DNA from: an uncultured Bacteroidales bacterium
GTDB lineage: Bacteria; Bacteroidota; Bacteroidia; Bacteroidales; UBA932
NCBI GenBank assembly: GCA_947179325.1
Contig: CAMXAU010000001.1
Span: forward strand, 124,001-188,000
Length of the DNA: 64,000 nt
Direction of reading: 5' to 3'
Shown here one piece after another: positions 1 to 9,082 of the stretch. The stretch's first letter is position 1. Every line of letters begins with the position of its first letter. Under the pieces are notes generated by a model. The model was not told where the DNA came from. It made no database searches and saw only the letters and a list, made by a program, of their open reading frames with translations. A program made the translations under genes and the position numbers.

Positions 1-114
1 GAGCATATGATGGATATCATCTGCAGGGCAATGATGAAAAAGCCCGCTCTGGTCCTGTCAAAAAAAATCTTCTTCAGTTTCATTCCTGTAAAATTTGTCC
101 GATATGGAATCCAT
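1..114 (-). pseudogene. putative membrane-protein 5' end, frameshifted, cut by window edge
   Basis: Reading leftward from an ATG at 114, the frame gives a charged 18-residue start (MDSISDKFYRNETEEDFF) and then hits a stop directly after a run of eight T on the minus strand (A8 at 60-67). Removing one T joins it to a reading that continues DRTRAGFFIIALQMISIIC, a plausible transmembrane segment, to the window edge. A TATATTTG -7-like box lies at 118-125, so a transcript could be nearly leaderless. Function is unknown. A competing reading is the 3' end of a plus-strand gene in frame 3 that stops at 114-116. Either way this is weak evidence from about 110 bases. Confidence 0.3.
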
Positions 115-253
115 GAACAAATATATAACTTTTAAGGTGAGCAGGTGCAGATGTTTTCAGTCCGCAAACAGTTTCAGCGGCTTCCTGCGTGCATAATACC
201 GGATTGTATTATTCTTACACCGGATATTTTCATTCCGTTGGGGCGACTCATGA

Positions 254-261
254 TAATTTTG
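254..261 (+). promoter_or_regulatory. -7 box of the first polysaccharide utilization operon
   Basis: TAATTTTG fits the Bacteroidota -7 consensus TAnnTTTG and sits about 20 bases before the GH88 start codon. No convincing -33 TTTG is visible at the usual distance. It would drive the GH88-SusC-SusD-lyase-lipoprotein operon, presumably under control of the downstream HTCS. Confidence 0.45.
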
Positions 262-281
262 CTTTCACAAAAACATGGAAA

Positions 282-1466
282 ATGAAAAGGTGTATCTACA
301 TTTTACTGGCAATGCTGTCCCTGGCCGGCTGTTCCCGTCAGGAACCTATGGATGTCCTTGCGGACAGGGTCTTTTCTGCAGCAAGGGAACAATGCCTGCA
401 GATGGACGGCAGATTGACTGACCAGACACTGCCGAGGACAATCGGGAAGAACGGTGAATTCGTCAGCTCGAATATCAACTGGTGGTGCAGCGGATTCTTC
501 CCCGGGACATTATGGTATGTATATGAATATACCGGGGACAGCTCGATAAAAGAACTGGCAGTGGCCAACACGCTCAAGCTGGAGCCTCTGCAATACAGGG
601 CCAAGGACCATGACCTCGGTTTCCAGATGAACTGCAGCTACGGAAACGCCTACAGGATTACAGGGGAACAGAGATTCCTTGCACCTATATACACTTCCGC
701 ACTCGCCCTGGCCGGGCGTTTCTCCCCGGCAACCGGTACAATCCGTAGCTGGGATTTCGTCCGTGCAGGACGTGACTGGAGATATCCTGTCATAATAGAC
801 AACATGATGAACCTGGAGCACCTGCTGAATGCGGCGGACCTGTTCCGGGACAATTCCCTCAGGGATATGGCAATCGCACATGCAAATACAACCATGTGCA
901 ACCACTTCAGGGAGGATTTCAGCTGCTGGCACCTGGTTGACTATGATCCGGAGACCGGGGCTGTGCGCAGCAGGGAGACCGTGCAGGGGTATGCCGACGG
1001 TTCATCATGGGCTCGCGGCCAGGCCTGGGCCCTCTATGGATACACAATGATGTTCCGCTTTACCGGATATGAATGCTATCTGAGACAGGCCGAGAACATT
1101 GCAGACATGATTGTGGACCGTCTTCCTGCTGACGGAATCCCGTATTGGGACTTTGATGCACCGGATATTCCAGACGCACCGAAAGACGCCTCTGCCGCCG
1201 CCGTGATGGCATCTGCCTTTGCAGACCTGGGCACATTGACCACTTCCGACTGCAACAGCAGGAAATATTCAGGAATGGCAGAAAGGCAGCTTAGGACTCT
1301 TGCTTCGGACATATATCTCGCAAAGCCTGGGGAGAACTGCAATTTCATATTGAAACACAGTGTAGGGAATCTGCCTGGCGACAGCGAGGTTGATGTACCC
1401 CTTTCATATGCAGACTACTATTTCCTTGAAGCCCTGATAAAGTACATAACACATAATAATAACTGA
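282..1466 (+). CDS. GH88-family unsaturated glucuronyl hydrolase, lipoprotein
   Basis: Family GH88 enzymes remove the 4,5-unsaturated uronic acid left at the non-reducing end of oligosaccharides cut by polysaccharide lyases. The motif GYADGSSWARGQAW around Asp239 and the IIDNMMN motif around Asp173 are the two catalytic-site regions typical of the family, in an (alpha/alpha)6 barrel of about 390 residues. The start at 282 gives a clean lipoprotein signal (MKRCIYILLAMLSLAGC); an in-frame upstream GTG-initiated extension to 189 has no signal character and was dropped. It is first in the operon, two bases before susC. Its partner is the heparinase II/III-type lyase downstream, whose products it would trim. 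Confidence 0.9.
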   Translation: MKRCIYILLAMLSLAGCSRQEPMDVLADRVFSAAREQCLQMDGRLTDQTLPRTIGKNGEFVSSNINWWCSGFFPGTLWYVYEYTGDSSIKELAVANTLKLEPLQYRAKDHDLGFQMNCSYGNAYRITGEQRFLAPIYTSALALAGRFSPATGTIRSWDFVRAGRDWRYPVIIDNMMNLEHLLNAADLFRDNSLRDMAIAHANTTMCNHFREDFSCWHLVDYDPETGAVRSRETVQGYADGSSWARGQAWALYGYTMMFRFTGYECYLRQAENIADMIVDRLPADGIPYWDFDAPDIPDAPKDASAAAVMASAFADLGTLTTSDCNSRKYSGMAERQLRTLASDIYLAKPGENCNFILKHSVGNLPGDSEVDVPLSYADYYFLEALIKYITHNNN

Positions 1467-1468
1467 AC

Positions 1469-4400
1469 ATGAAACGATTGTCATTGATATTGGCATCTGT
1501 CGCGGCGATGGCCCTGTCCATCTCCATTTATGCGGAGCCAATCAAGATTAAGGGAAAGATTACCGGGACTGACGGCCATCCCGTGATCGGAGCATTTGTA
1601 ACTGTTTCCGGGGATACCTCAAATGGTTCTGTCTCCGATGTGGAAGGATTCTATGAAATAACGGCCGACAGCGGCGGGAGCCTTGATTTTTCATGCATGG
1701 GCTATGAAGGCATGACAGAAAAGATCCAGGGCCGCAATGTCATCAACGTCGTGATGAGGGAAGACTCGCAGCTGCTTGATGAAATTGTCGTTGTCGGCTA
1801 CGGAACACAGAAAAAGGCAAATGTTACCGGTGCCGTGACATCAATTGACTTTGCAGACAGGGCGGAGGGCCGTCCGGTGCTGAGCACATCGGCAGCCCTT
1901 GCCGGAATGGCTCCTGGAATGTCTGTCCTGCAGGGGTCCGGCCAGCCGGGAAGCGAAAGCGCGACAATCCGCATAAGGGGAACCGGCTCATTCACATCGG
2001 GGTCAAGCTCGCCGCTGGTGCTTGTCGACGGAATTGAATGGAGCATGGAGAATGTCAACCCCAATGACATAGAATCAATCTCTGTCCTTAAGGATGCCGC
2101 CTCTACAGCCATCTATGGGACAAGGGCGGCCAACGGTGTAATCCTGATCACGACAAAGAACGGCTCTGAGCAGAAGGCACGTGTAAGCTATTCATACAAA
2201 GGTATAATACAGATGCCGTACAACAATCTCGGGTGGGTGTCCGACTATGCACGCTATATGGAACTTTTCAATGAAGGATGCGACAATGCAGGGACTTCGC
2301 GCCAGTTCTCCCAGACAAACATAGACATATGGAAAGCAGCATCGGAGAATCCTTATGCCCTGAATGAATACGGTGTCCCGAATTATGTGGCATATCCTGA
2401 TACAGACTGGTTCAACGAGATATTCAGCAACGGCTACTCACAGGAGCATAATGTAAGCGTCTCAGGCGGCAGCAGGGCCATAAAATATCTGGTGTCTCTC
2501 GGTTACCTTGACAACCAGGGAGTAATGAACAGGTTCAATCTTGATTCGTCATCACAGAAAGCCAATTTCAGGACCAACCTTGAGGCTGATGTCACAAAAT
2601 GGTTCACAATCGGGACAAAGATATACGGGCAGTGGCAGCAGTTCGGGTGCGCAAATATCGCCAATGGCTTCAATTACCTGTACATGACAACTCCAGGCAT
2701 ATATCCGGGAAGCGAGAACGCCTGGGGACGTCCGGCAAACAATGATGAAAGCCCTAATGCCAACAATGTGCTCGGGCAGATGGCAGGCTCTACCGGAACA
2801 AAGCGCACATGGAGGGTGAACGGTACTGTATATGCCAGGATAAGGCCGTACAGGGGAGTCAGCATTGAAGGGACATTCAACTATGCCCCTACATTCTCTG
2901 AAAACCATACTTATTCACGGGAAAACGGATACTGGGACTATGTCACAGACACAAGATATTCTTCGTCAGACCTTTCGAAGGCTACTGTAAACAATACCAT
3001 GTCAAGAAGCTACAGGATGTCAACAGAGCTTCTCGCCAGATATGACGGGACATTCGGGAAGCACGCTGTTGGAGTGATTGCCGGATATTCTGCAATCTCC
3101 TACAGGAACTGGGGATGGGGCGTGAGCAAGCTCGGTGCAACCGACTGGACTCTCCACGATGGCTCAACATTCGAGACTCTCAACAACGCCTCCTACACAT
3201 CCATGAACGGCTGGGGACTGAGGTCATATTTCGGAAGGGTCAACTACGCCTTCCTGGACAGATACCTGCTTGAGGCAAATCTGAGGGTTGACGGCTCCTC
3301 ACGTTTCGGGACAAATACACGTTATGGCATATTCCCGTCATTCTCGGCAGGATGGAAGATCCATGAGGAAGAATTCATGGCAGGCACCAGGCCATGGCTC
3401 TCCTCGCTTAAGCTGAGGGCCTCATGGGGACAGACGGGAAATAACCAGGGCATCAGCAATTTTGCATGGCAGGCAACATATGCCTCAAGGAAAGTGACCA
3501 TAGACGGAAGCAATGCCACAGGACTCTATATCGCCTCCATGAGCAATATAAACCTTAAATGGGAGACTACCACGACCACGGATATAGGTATAGATGCCGG
3601 CTTCTTTGACAACAGGCTGACAGCCGAGGTTGACTATTACTACAAGAACACGACAGACATACTCTTTACACCAAGCACGTATCTGACAATGGGAAATGTC
3701 TCGCAGGTCCCGTCGAATCTCGGCTCCATGTGGAACCAGGGTATAGAGGTCGCGCTGAACTGGAAGCATTCCGCCGGCAAGGACTTCTATTATTGGGCAG
3801 GAGTCAATTTCTCATACAACAGGAACAAGGTCACATCATTCAAGGGACAGCTTGTAAAGGAATGGCAGAACGGGAAATATGTGAATAACCTGTCTGATGT
3901 GACCGAGAACTGGCAGTCTCCGGGCAAGCTATGCGAGGGCCATGCAATAGGCGAGCACTATATCCTGAACAGGTACACCGGTACCGGGAAAGGATATACA
4001 GGAGGTGCAGTCGATGTGAATGCCGGCCCTGTTGACGGCATGATACGCACAGAGACCGATATGCAGTGGGTGCGTGCAATGCTTGAATCAGGATATACTT
4101 TCCAGGGAGTGAAGAACCTCAGTCCTGACCAGCTGTGGTATGGCGACCTTATCTATGCGGACTCAAATGGTGACGGAAACTATGGAAATGAAGATGACAA
4201 GAACTTCAACGGCCATACTTCTTCCCCTTCATATAATCTCGGGATCAGTCTTGGCTTTTCATACAAGGGCTTTGACTTCAGCATGATATGGACAGGAGCC
4301 TTTGACTATTGGCTGTACTGGTCCGCAAGCTATTACAATGCCTCCACAGTTACATGGGGATACGGCATAAGCCAGAGAGTCGCGGATGACCACTATTTCT

Positions 4401-4723
4401 ATGATCCTTCTGACCCGTCTGATGCCAGGACGAATCTCAACGGGACATATCCGCGCCTTTACAAGGGAGCGGACCGGAACCGCGAGATAAGCGACTTCTA
4501 TGAATACAGGGGAGACTACATCAAGCTGAAGAATGTGCAGATAGGCTACACGGTCCCGGAAAAATGGACAAGGAAATGCTTTGTGCAGCAGCTCCGGTTC
4601 TATGTGTCCGGGGAGAACCTTCTTACCGTGACCGGCTATCCCGGAATGGATCCGGAGCTGGGTACTACAATCGGCTACCCTCTCATGAGGCAGATATCAG
4701 CAGGTGCACAGATCACTTTTTAA
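1469..4723 (+). CDS. SusC-family TonB-dependent outer-membrane glycan transporter
   Basis: This 1084-residue protein has a signal peptide, an N-terminal carboxypeptidase-regulatory-like domain (about residues 25-95, KIKGKITGTDGHPVIGA), a TonB box and plug domain beginning near VVVGYGTQKKANVTGAV, and a C-terminal 22-strand barrel ending in the aromatic strand AGAQITF. SusC proteins import oligosaccharides across the outer membrane with a SusD lid. It starts two bases after the GH88 stop and is followed by susD, so the three are co-transcribed. Length is normal for the family. Confidence 0.95.
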   Translation: MKRLSLILASVAAMALSISIYAEPIKIKGKITGTDGHPVIGAFVTVSGDTSNGSVSDVEGFYEITADSGGSLDFSCMGYEGMTEKIQGRNVINVVMREDSQLLDEIVVVGYGTQKKANVTGAVTSIDFADRAEGRPVLSTSAALAGMAPGMSVLQGSGQPGSESATIRIRGTGSFTSGSSSPLVLVDGIEWSMENVNPNDIESISVLKDAASTAIYGTRAANGVILITTKNGSEQKARVSYSYKGIIQMPYNNLGWVSDYARYMELFNEGCDNAGTSRQFSQTNIDIWKAASENPYALNEYGVPNYVAYPDTDWFNEIFSNGYSQEHNVSVSGGSRAIKYLVSLGYLDNQGVMNRFNLDSSSQKANFRTNLEADVTKWFTIGTKIYGQWQQFGCANIANGFNYLYMTTPGIYPGSENAWGRPANNDESPNANNVLGQMAGSTGTKRTWRVNGTVYARIRPYRGVSIEGTFNYAPTFSENHTYSRENGYWDYVTDTRYSSSDLSKATVNNTMSRSYRMSTELLARYDGTFGKHAVGVIAGYSAISYRNWGWGVSKLGATDWTLHDGSTFETLNNASYTSMNGWGLRSYFGRVNYAFLDRYLLEANLRVDGSSRFGTNTRYGIFPSFSAGWKIHEEEFMAGTRPWLSSLKLRASWGQTGNNQGISNFAWQATYASRKVTIDGSNATGLYIASMSNINLKWETTTTTDIGIDAGFFDNRLTAEVDYYYKNTTDILFTPSTYLTMGNVSQVPSNLGSMWNQGIEVALNWKHSAGKDFYYWAGVNFSYNRNKVTSFKGQLVKEWQNGKYVNNLSDVTENWQSPGKLCEGHAIGEHYILNRYTGTGKGYTGGAVDVNAGPVDGMIRTETDMQWVRAMLESGYTFQGVKNLSPDQLWYGDLIYADSNGDGNYGNEDDKNFNGHTSSPSYNLGISLGFSYKGFDFSMIWTGAFDYWLYWSASYYNASTVTWGYGISQRVADDHYFYDPSDPSDARTNLNGTYPRLYKGADRNREISDFYEYRGDYIKLKNVQIGYTVPEKWTRKCFVQQLRFYVSGENLLTVTGYPGMDPELGTTIGYPLMRQISAGAQITF

Positions 4724-4741
4724 CACAAAGGAGCTAATAAC

Positions 4742-6619
4742 ATGAAACTGAACATGACACTTTCAATAAGGGTATTCACCGGAATCCTGGCGGCCATATC
4801 CATCATCTCCTGCAGGGATATGCTGAATATCGCTCCGGCCAACCAGATTGCCAGCGAGAACATGTGGAGCAACGAGAGCCTTGCAGACAAGGGCATGGCC
4901 GGCCTGTACGTGAATTTCTACAAGACAGACCTTTCAAGGACGCAGCTAAGGTACAATGACTTTGACGGGATTAACCGGCAGGGATGGATGGGAATGGAGT
5001 TCATGGGCGACATGACTGTCGACAACTATCCTCTCATGGCCCTGGCCTCTTCGGCGAAGGATGCAACAGAATTCCTTGTCTGGTATGAATGGAAATGGGC
5101 ATACACTTCAATCCACCAGATTAATGACGCGCTTGCCAATCTCCATAAGGCAGGGCTTTCCACAGAGAAATATGAAAGGTATATCTGTGAGGCGAAATTC
5201 CTCAGGGCATGGTTCTATTCCCGCCTTAACAGGATCTATGGCGGAATGCCTGGCGGAGGACCGTCTGGATATATTCCTGGAGGTGTACCTCTTTACCTTG
5301 AAGTGATTTCGCAGGAGCAGTGCACGAGGGCGCAGTCTTCTGCACTGGATGTATGGAATGCAATAATTGCAGACCTTGATGACTGCATATCATGTGCGAA
5401 TTTCCCGGACAACACACTTACAGCCAATTATGGCCGTCCCTCAAAGGGGGCAGCATACGCCCTCCGTGGAATGGCCTATATGTACCTGGAGGACTATGTG
5501 TCTGCAGCTGAGGATTTTGAGAAAGTGGCTGAATGCGGATATGGACTATGGGAGGGCCGGTACATAGATTTCTTCAGATATGAGAATGAAAAGGACCGCG
5601 AGATGATTTTTCCGCTCCAGTTCGGTGAGGACACGGGATATTGTGACAATCTGCAGCTTCTGCTTGGGGGACGTGACACCTGGAACAGCTGGTCAAATGT
5701 GCGTCCGTCCTCTGATTTCGTGGACTATTTCCAGAATGCAGACGGGACAGAATTCAGGTGGAGTGAAGTTCCCGGGCTTGAGGACTGGGACAGCCTTGAA
5801 CCTTACCAGCGTGAAGTCTTCTTCATGAGGGACGGCTACAGGTCTGCCAGATGGACTGATGCGCAGAAAAGCACATTTGATGAAAGGATAGGGAAGATCG
5901 GCAGGGACATATTCGACAGATACTACCTTGACAACGGCAATGAGGCGCGTATAAGGCAGGCATACGACAACCGTGACCCTCGCCTGAAAGATATTGTCCT
6001 TGTGCCATACGACCCGTATGATACTTTCAAGGATGCCACTGACAATGGCGGGAACATGCAGATAGGCAAAGAGCTGAGATGGCCGTTCCTGACTGAAGGG
6101 GATGATGGCGGTGACTATTATATCGGAAGTTTCCAGAACAAATACCAGTACAAGAAATATTCATACAGCAGGCCTGAGGATCTTATTGACCGTCTCCGCT
6201 GCCAGACAGACTGGCCTCTGATAAGGTATACGGACGTTGCGCTGCTCCTTGCCGAATGCCATGTCCAGAACGGAAGGACCGCAGACGCGATGTCGATTGT
6301 CAATGCCATACGTTCCCGCGCCGGTATGCCTCCGGCCTCTGCCTCTTCTGCAGAAGCAGCCATGGAGGCTGTGCGATATGAAAGGAGAATAGAACTTTGC
6401 CTTGAGGGCCACGACTATTTCGATGAATGGCGCTGGGGAACCTACAAGGAGATGAAATTCAACGGCAAGGACACATATGGCGGACAGACATGGTGGAAAG
6501 AATGGGAGGGATTCGACTATAGCTGGTACTATTCCCCAGACATGTATCCATGGGCAGCCCCTGCATCGGAATGCCAGAGGAATCCAAACCTGGACAGGAA
6601 ATCAGGATGGGCTTATTAA
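4742..6619 (+). CDS. SusD-family surface glycan-binding lipoprotein
   Basis: SusD proteins form the lid on SusC and bind the substrate at the cell surface. The 625-residue product has a lipoprotein signal (ILAAISIISC), the family-typical start DMLNIAPANQIASENMW, TPR-like helices, and the RagB/SusD C-terminal pattern (VNAIRSRAGMP, then YERRIELCLEGHDYFDEWRW). A purine-rich AAAGGAG at 4727-4733 lies 8 bases before the ATG, which is unusual in these bacteria and supports the start. It is 18 bases downstream of susC. Confidence 0.95.
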   Translation: MKLNMTLSIRVFTGILAAISIISCRDMLNIAPANQIASENMWSNESLADKGMAGLYVNFYKTDLSRTQLRYNDFDGINRQGWMGMEFMGDMTVDNYPLMALASSAKDATEFLVWYEWKWAYTSIHQINDALANLHKAGLSTEKYERYICEAKFLRAWFYSRLNRIYGGMPGGGPSGYIPGGVPLYLEVISQEQCTRAQSSALDVWNAIIADLDDCISCANFPDNTLTANYGRPSKGAAYALRGMAYMYLEDYVSAAEDFEKVAECGYGLWEGRYIDFFRYENEKDREMIFPLQFGEDTGYCDNLQLLLGGRDTWNSWSNVRPSSDFVDYFQNADGTEFRWSEVPGLEDWDSLEPYQREVFFMRDGYRSARWTDAQKSTFDERIGKIGRDIFDRYYLDNGNEARIRQAYDNRDPRLKDIVLVPYDPYDTFKDATDNGGNMQIGKELRWPFLTEGDDGGDYYIGSFQNKYQYKKYSYSRPEDLIDRLRCQTDWPLIRYTDVALLLAECHVQNGRTADAMSIVNAIRSRAGMPPASASSAEAAMEAVRYERRIELCLEGHDYFDEWRWGTYKEMKFNGKDTYGGQTWWKEWEGFDYSWYYSPDMYPWAAPASECQRNPNLDRKSGWAY

Positions 6620-6639
6620 CCTGCAAAACATCATTTATC

Positions 6640-8577
6640 ATGAGACATAGCATATTGACATTTATAATGGCCTCAGCCATATTTTCCGGAGGCTGTGCAA
6701 CAGAAGGTTTTCCGGTCTTCTATCCGGGAGACAGCAAGAATAACCAGACAGAAGAGCCGGGCGGACCGTCCGTTCCGCCTCCGGCTCCACCTGCAGCGGA
6801 ACCTGACTGGTCACGCCTCACCGCTTCTGCCCACCCGAGGATAATCTTCACAGGCGAGGACTTCGATGCAATAAAGGCCCAGGTGGAGACAAACCCTGTC
6901 CTGTCATCTATACACAACAAGATCATGGCCATAGCCTTGCGCTCTGTCGGGTCTGCAGACCTGCAGAGGGTGCTTGTAGGGAAAAGGCTTCTTGACGTCA
7001 GCCGTAATGCAGAGCAGAGGATTATGGCCTGTGCATATACATATAAGGTCTCAGGGGAAGCGAAATATCTGGAGCAGGCAGAGCATGACATCGTCACTGT
7101 GTGCAGCTTCACAGACTGGAATGCCAAAAGCCACTATCTTGATGTAGGCGAGATGGCTGCCGGGGTAGGGCTTGGCTACGACTGGCTCTACAATGAACTT
7201 CAGGCCTCTACAAAGGAGCTTGCAGCCAAGGCGTTGAACGACTTTGCCTTCTCTACTGCAATCAACAGGGAATGGAGCACTGACTTCTATGCGGCAGCCA
7301 ACAACTGGAACCAGGTCTGCAATGGAGGTCTTGTCTGTGCAGCCCTTGCCGTATATGAAAATAATCCATCGGTAGCAAAGACAATCATAGAAAAGGCGAT
7401 AGAGTCCAATCTCCCGGCAATGCAGAATATGTATTCCCCTGACGGGAACTATCCTGAGGGGTATTCATACTGGAACTACGGTACAATCTATGAAGCCCTG
7501 ATGCTTACCGCCCTGCAGACGTCCACCGGTTCGGATGCCGGACTTTCAGATGTGGAGGGATTCTCAAAGACGGGGAAATACATGCTTTTCATGGAGTCAC
7601 CCCTGAAGCAATGCTTCAACTACTCCGACAGCGCACCGTCAGTCACACCTTGTCTTCCGCAATGGTATTTCGCATGGAAGTTCAACGACCTTTCTCTCCT
7701 TGCCATCGAGAAAGACCGTCTGGACAGCTATGCCTCGGCATCGGAATCAAGGCTGCTGCCACTTGTAGCATACTATGCCTACAAGACAGGCCTGACATCA
7801 CTGTCCGACATACCGGTACCTTCGGAATCCATTTTCAGGGGAGAAGGCCTGACACCGGTTGTACTCATACATGAGAACTGGAAAAACGACCTTACCGACA
7901 AATTTCTCGGGATTAAGGCAGGAAAGGCAAACACAAGCCACGGGCATATGGATGCAGGCAGCTTTGTATATGACGCTTTCGGTGTGCGCTGGTCAGCGGA
8001 CCTTGGACTCCAGAGCTATGCCACACTTGAGCCTTACATCAACCTGTGGAACATGAATGACGGGTCCGAGCGCTGGGGCTCATTCCGCTACAACAACTTC
8101 AACCACAGCACAGTCACAGTGAATGATGCCTATCATAAGGTTGCAGGCGCAGCTGTGATAAAGGGGCTTCTGAATGCAAACGGGCAGAAAGGCGCGACAA
8201 TCGACATGACGGCTCCCCTTGCTGCAGAGGCAGCTTCGGCGGAAAGGACCATATATATGGAAGGAGATGACCTTATAGTCAGGGATGACATTACTGCGCA
8301 GGCCGGGAAACCCGCCAAGGTGCGCTGGACAATGGTGACCCTTGCCGAGCCGACGATTGAATATGGAGCTGTCACGCTGAAGAGCAAGACCGGCAAGTAT
8401 CTTTACCTCAAGACATCATCTTCAACAGGACATAAACCGGCCCTGAAGACATGGAGCACTGTAAGCACGAATTACTATGACGCCTCGAATGCAGGATATT
8501 ATGAATGCGGCTACGAAGTGACAGTGGCGGCAGGTACAAGTGCCTCCATTACAGTGCGTCTGACTCCACAGGAATAA
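6640..8577 (+). CDS. heparinase II/III-family polysaccharide lyase, lipoprotein
   Basis: The N-terminal half is an (alpha/alpha)-toroid (HPRIIFTGEDFDAIKAQV, then YDWLYNEL and NNWNQVCNGG) and the C-terminal half carries the heparinase II/III-like beta-sandwich with ANTSHGHMDAGSFVYDAFG at about residues 429-447. Such enzymes cut uronic-acid polysaccharides by beta-elimination at the surface or in the periplasm. The ATG at 6640 gives the lipoprotein signal (MASAIFSGGC); a longer frame runs back to 6550 inside susD and an ATG at 6607 is possible, but neither gives a better signal. The PL family (PL12/15/17/21-like) cannot be settled by eye. It pairs functionally with the GH88 enzyme. Confidence 0.85.
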   Translation: MRHSILTFIMASAIFSGGCATEGFPVFYPGDSKNNQTEEPGGPSVPPPAPPAAEPDWSRLTASAHPRIIFTGEDFDAIKAQVETNPVLSSIHNKIMAIALRSVGSADLQRVLVGKRLLDVSRNAEQRIMACAYTYKVSGEAKYLEQAEHDIVTVCSFTDWNAKSHYLDVGEMAAGVGLGYDWLYNELQASTKELAAKALNDFAFSTAINREWSTDFYAAANNWNQVCNGGLVCAALAVYENNPSVAKTIIEKAIESNLPAMQNMYSPDGNYPEGYSYWNYGTIYEALMLTALQTSTGSDAGLSDVEGFSKTGKYMLFMESPLKQCFNYSDSAPSVTPCLPQWYFAWKFNDLSLLAIEKDRLDSYASASESRLLPLVAYYAYKTGLTSLSDIPVPSESIFRGEGLTPVVLIHENWKNDLTDKFLGIKAGKANTSHGHMDAGSFVYDAFGVRWSADLGLQSYATLEPYINLWNMNDGSERWGSFRYNNFNHSTVTVNDAYHKVAGAAVIKGLLNANGQKGATIDMTAPLAAEAASAERTIYMEGDDLIVRDDITAQAGKPAKVRWTMVTLAEPTIEYGAVTLKSKTGKYLYLKTSSSTGHKPALKTWSTVSTNYYDASNAGYYECGYEVTVAAGTSASITVRLTPQE

Positions 8578-8610
8578 TCCAGAACATATTAATAACCAAA
8601 ATCAAGAAAA

Positions 8611-9063
8611 ATGAAAAAGACATTACTGATTATTGCCTCCCTGTCTGCGCTTATGCTGGCGGGATGCAAGAAGCCGGCCGGGACAGAAGAGCCCGTGGCG
8701 GTCTTGCTTGAAGTGACAGGAATCCAGGATAACTGCGCGACTGTCAAGGCGTATCTTACTTCAGGGAAATTCTATGGGGCCAGGCTTATCGAGTCCATGG
8801 ATGCAGAAGATGTGACCATAGATTACACAAGCGACATCCAGCTTGTCAACTATGTGCAGGCCAATGGAACCGGCATAGAGCTTCCATACGAGAATACCCT
8901 CACAGGGGTAAAGCTCGGCAAGGACAAGTTCACCGCCATCATCGTATATGACAATACCGGAAGGGCGGCTGTTGTAGAAAAGGTGATATGGACTCCTGCA
9001 GGTATGCCTGACGGATGGAGCACCGATAACAACCCCGGAGAACTTGGAGAGATAATATGGTAA
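8611..9063 (+). CDS. small lipoprotein of the polysaccharide utilization locus, unknown function
   Basis: The 150-residue product has a classic lipoprotein signal (MLAGCKKP) and a short beta-rich body resembling one fibronectin-like sandwich (VLLEVTGIQDNCATVKAYL, later KFTAIIVYDNTGRAAVVEK). I do not recognise a named family. Its place between the lyase and a larger surface lipoprotein suggests a glycan-binding or surface-assembly role, by analogy with SGBPs of other loci. It lies 33 bases after the lyase and 19 before the next gene, so it is in the same operon. Confidence 0.7.
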   Translation: MKKTLLIIASLSALMLAGCKKPAGTEEPVAVLLEVTGIQDNCATVKAYLTSGKFYGARLIESMDAEDVTIDYTSDIQLVNYVQANGTGIELPYENTLTGVKLGKDKFTAIIVYDNTGRAAVVEKVIWTPAGMPDGWSTDNNPGELGEIIW

Positions 9064-9082
9064 CCGATAAGACAGAAAGAAA

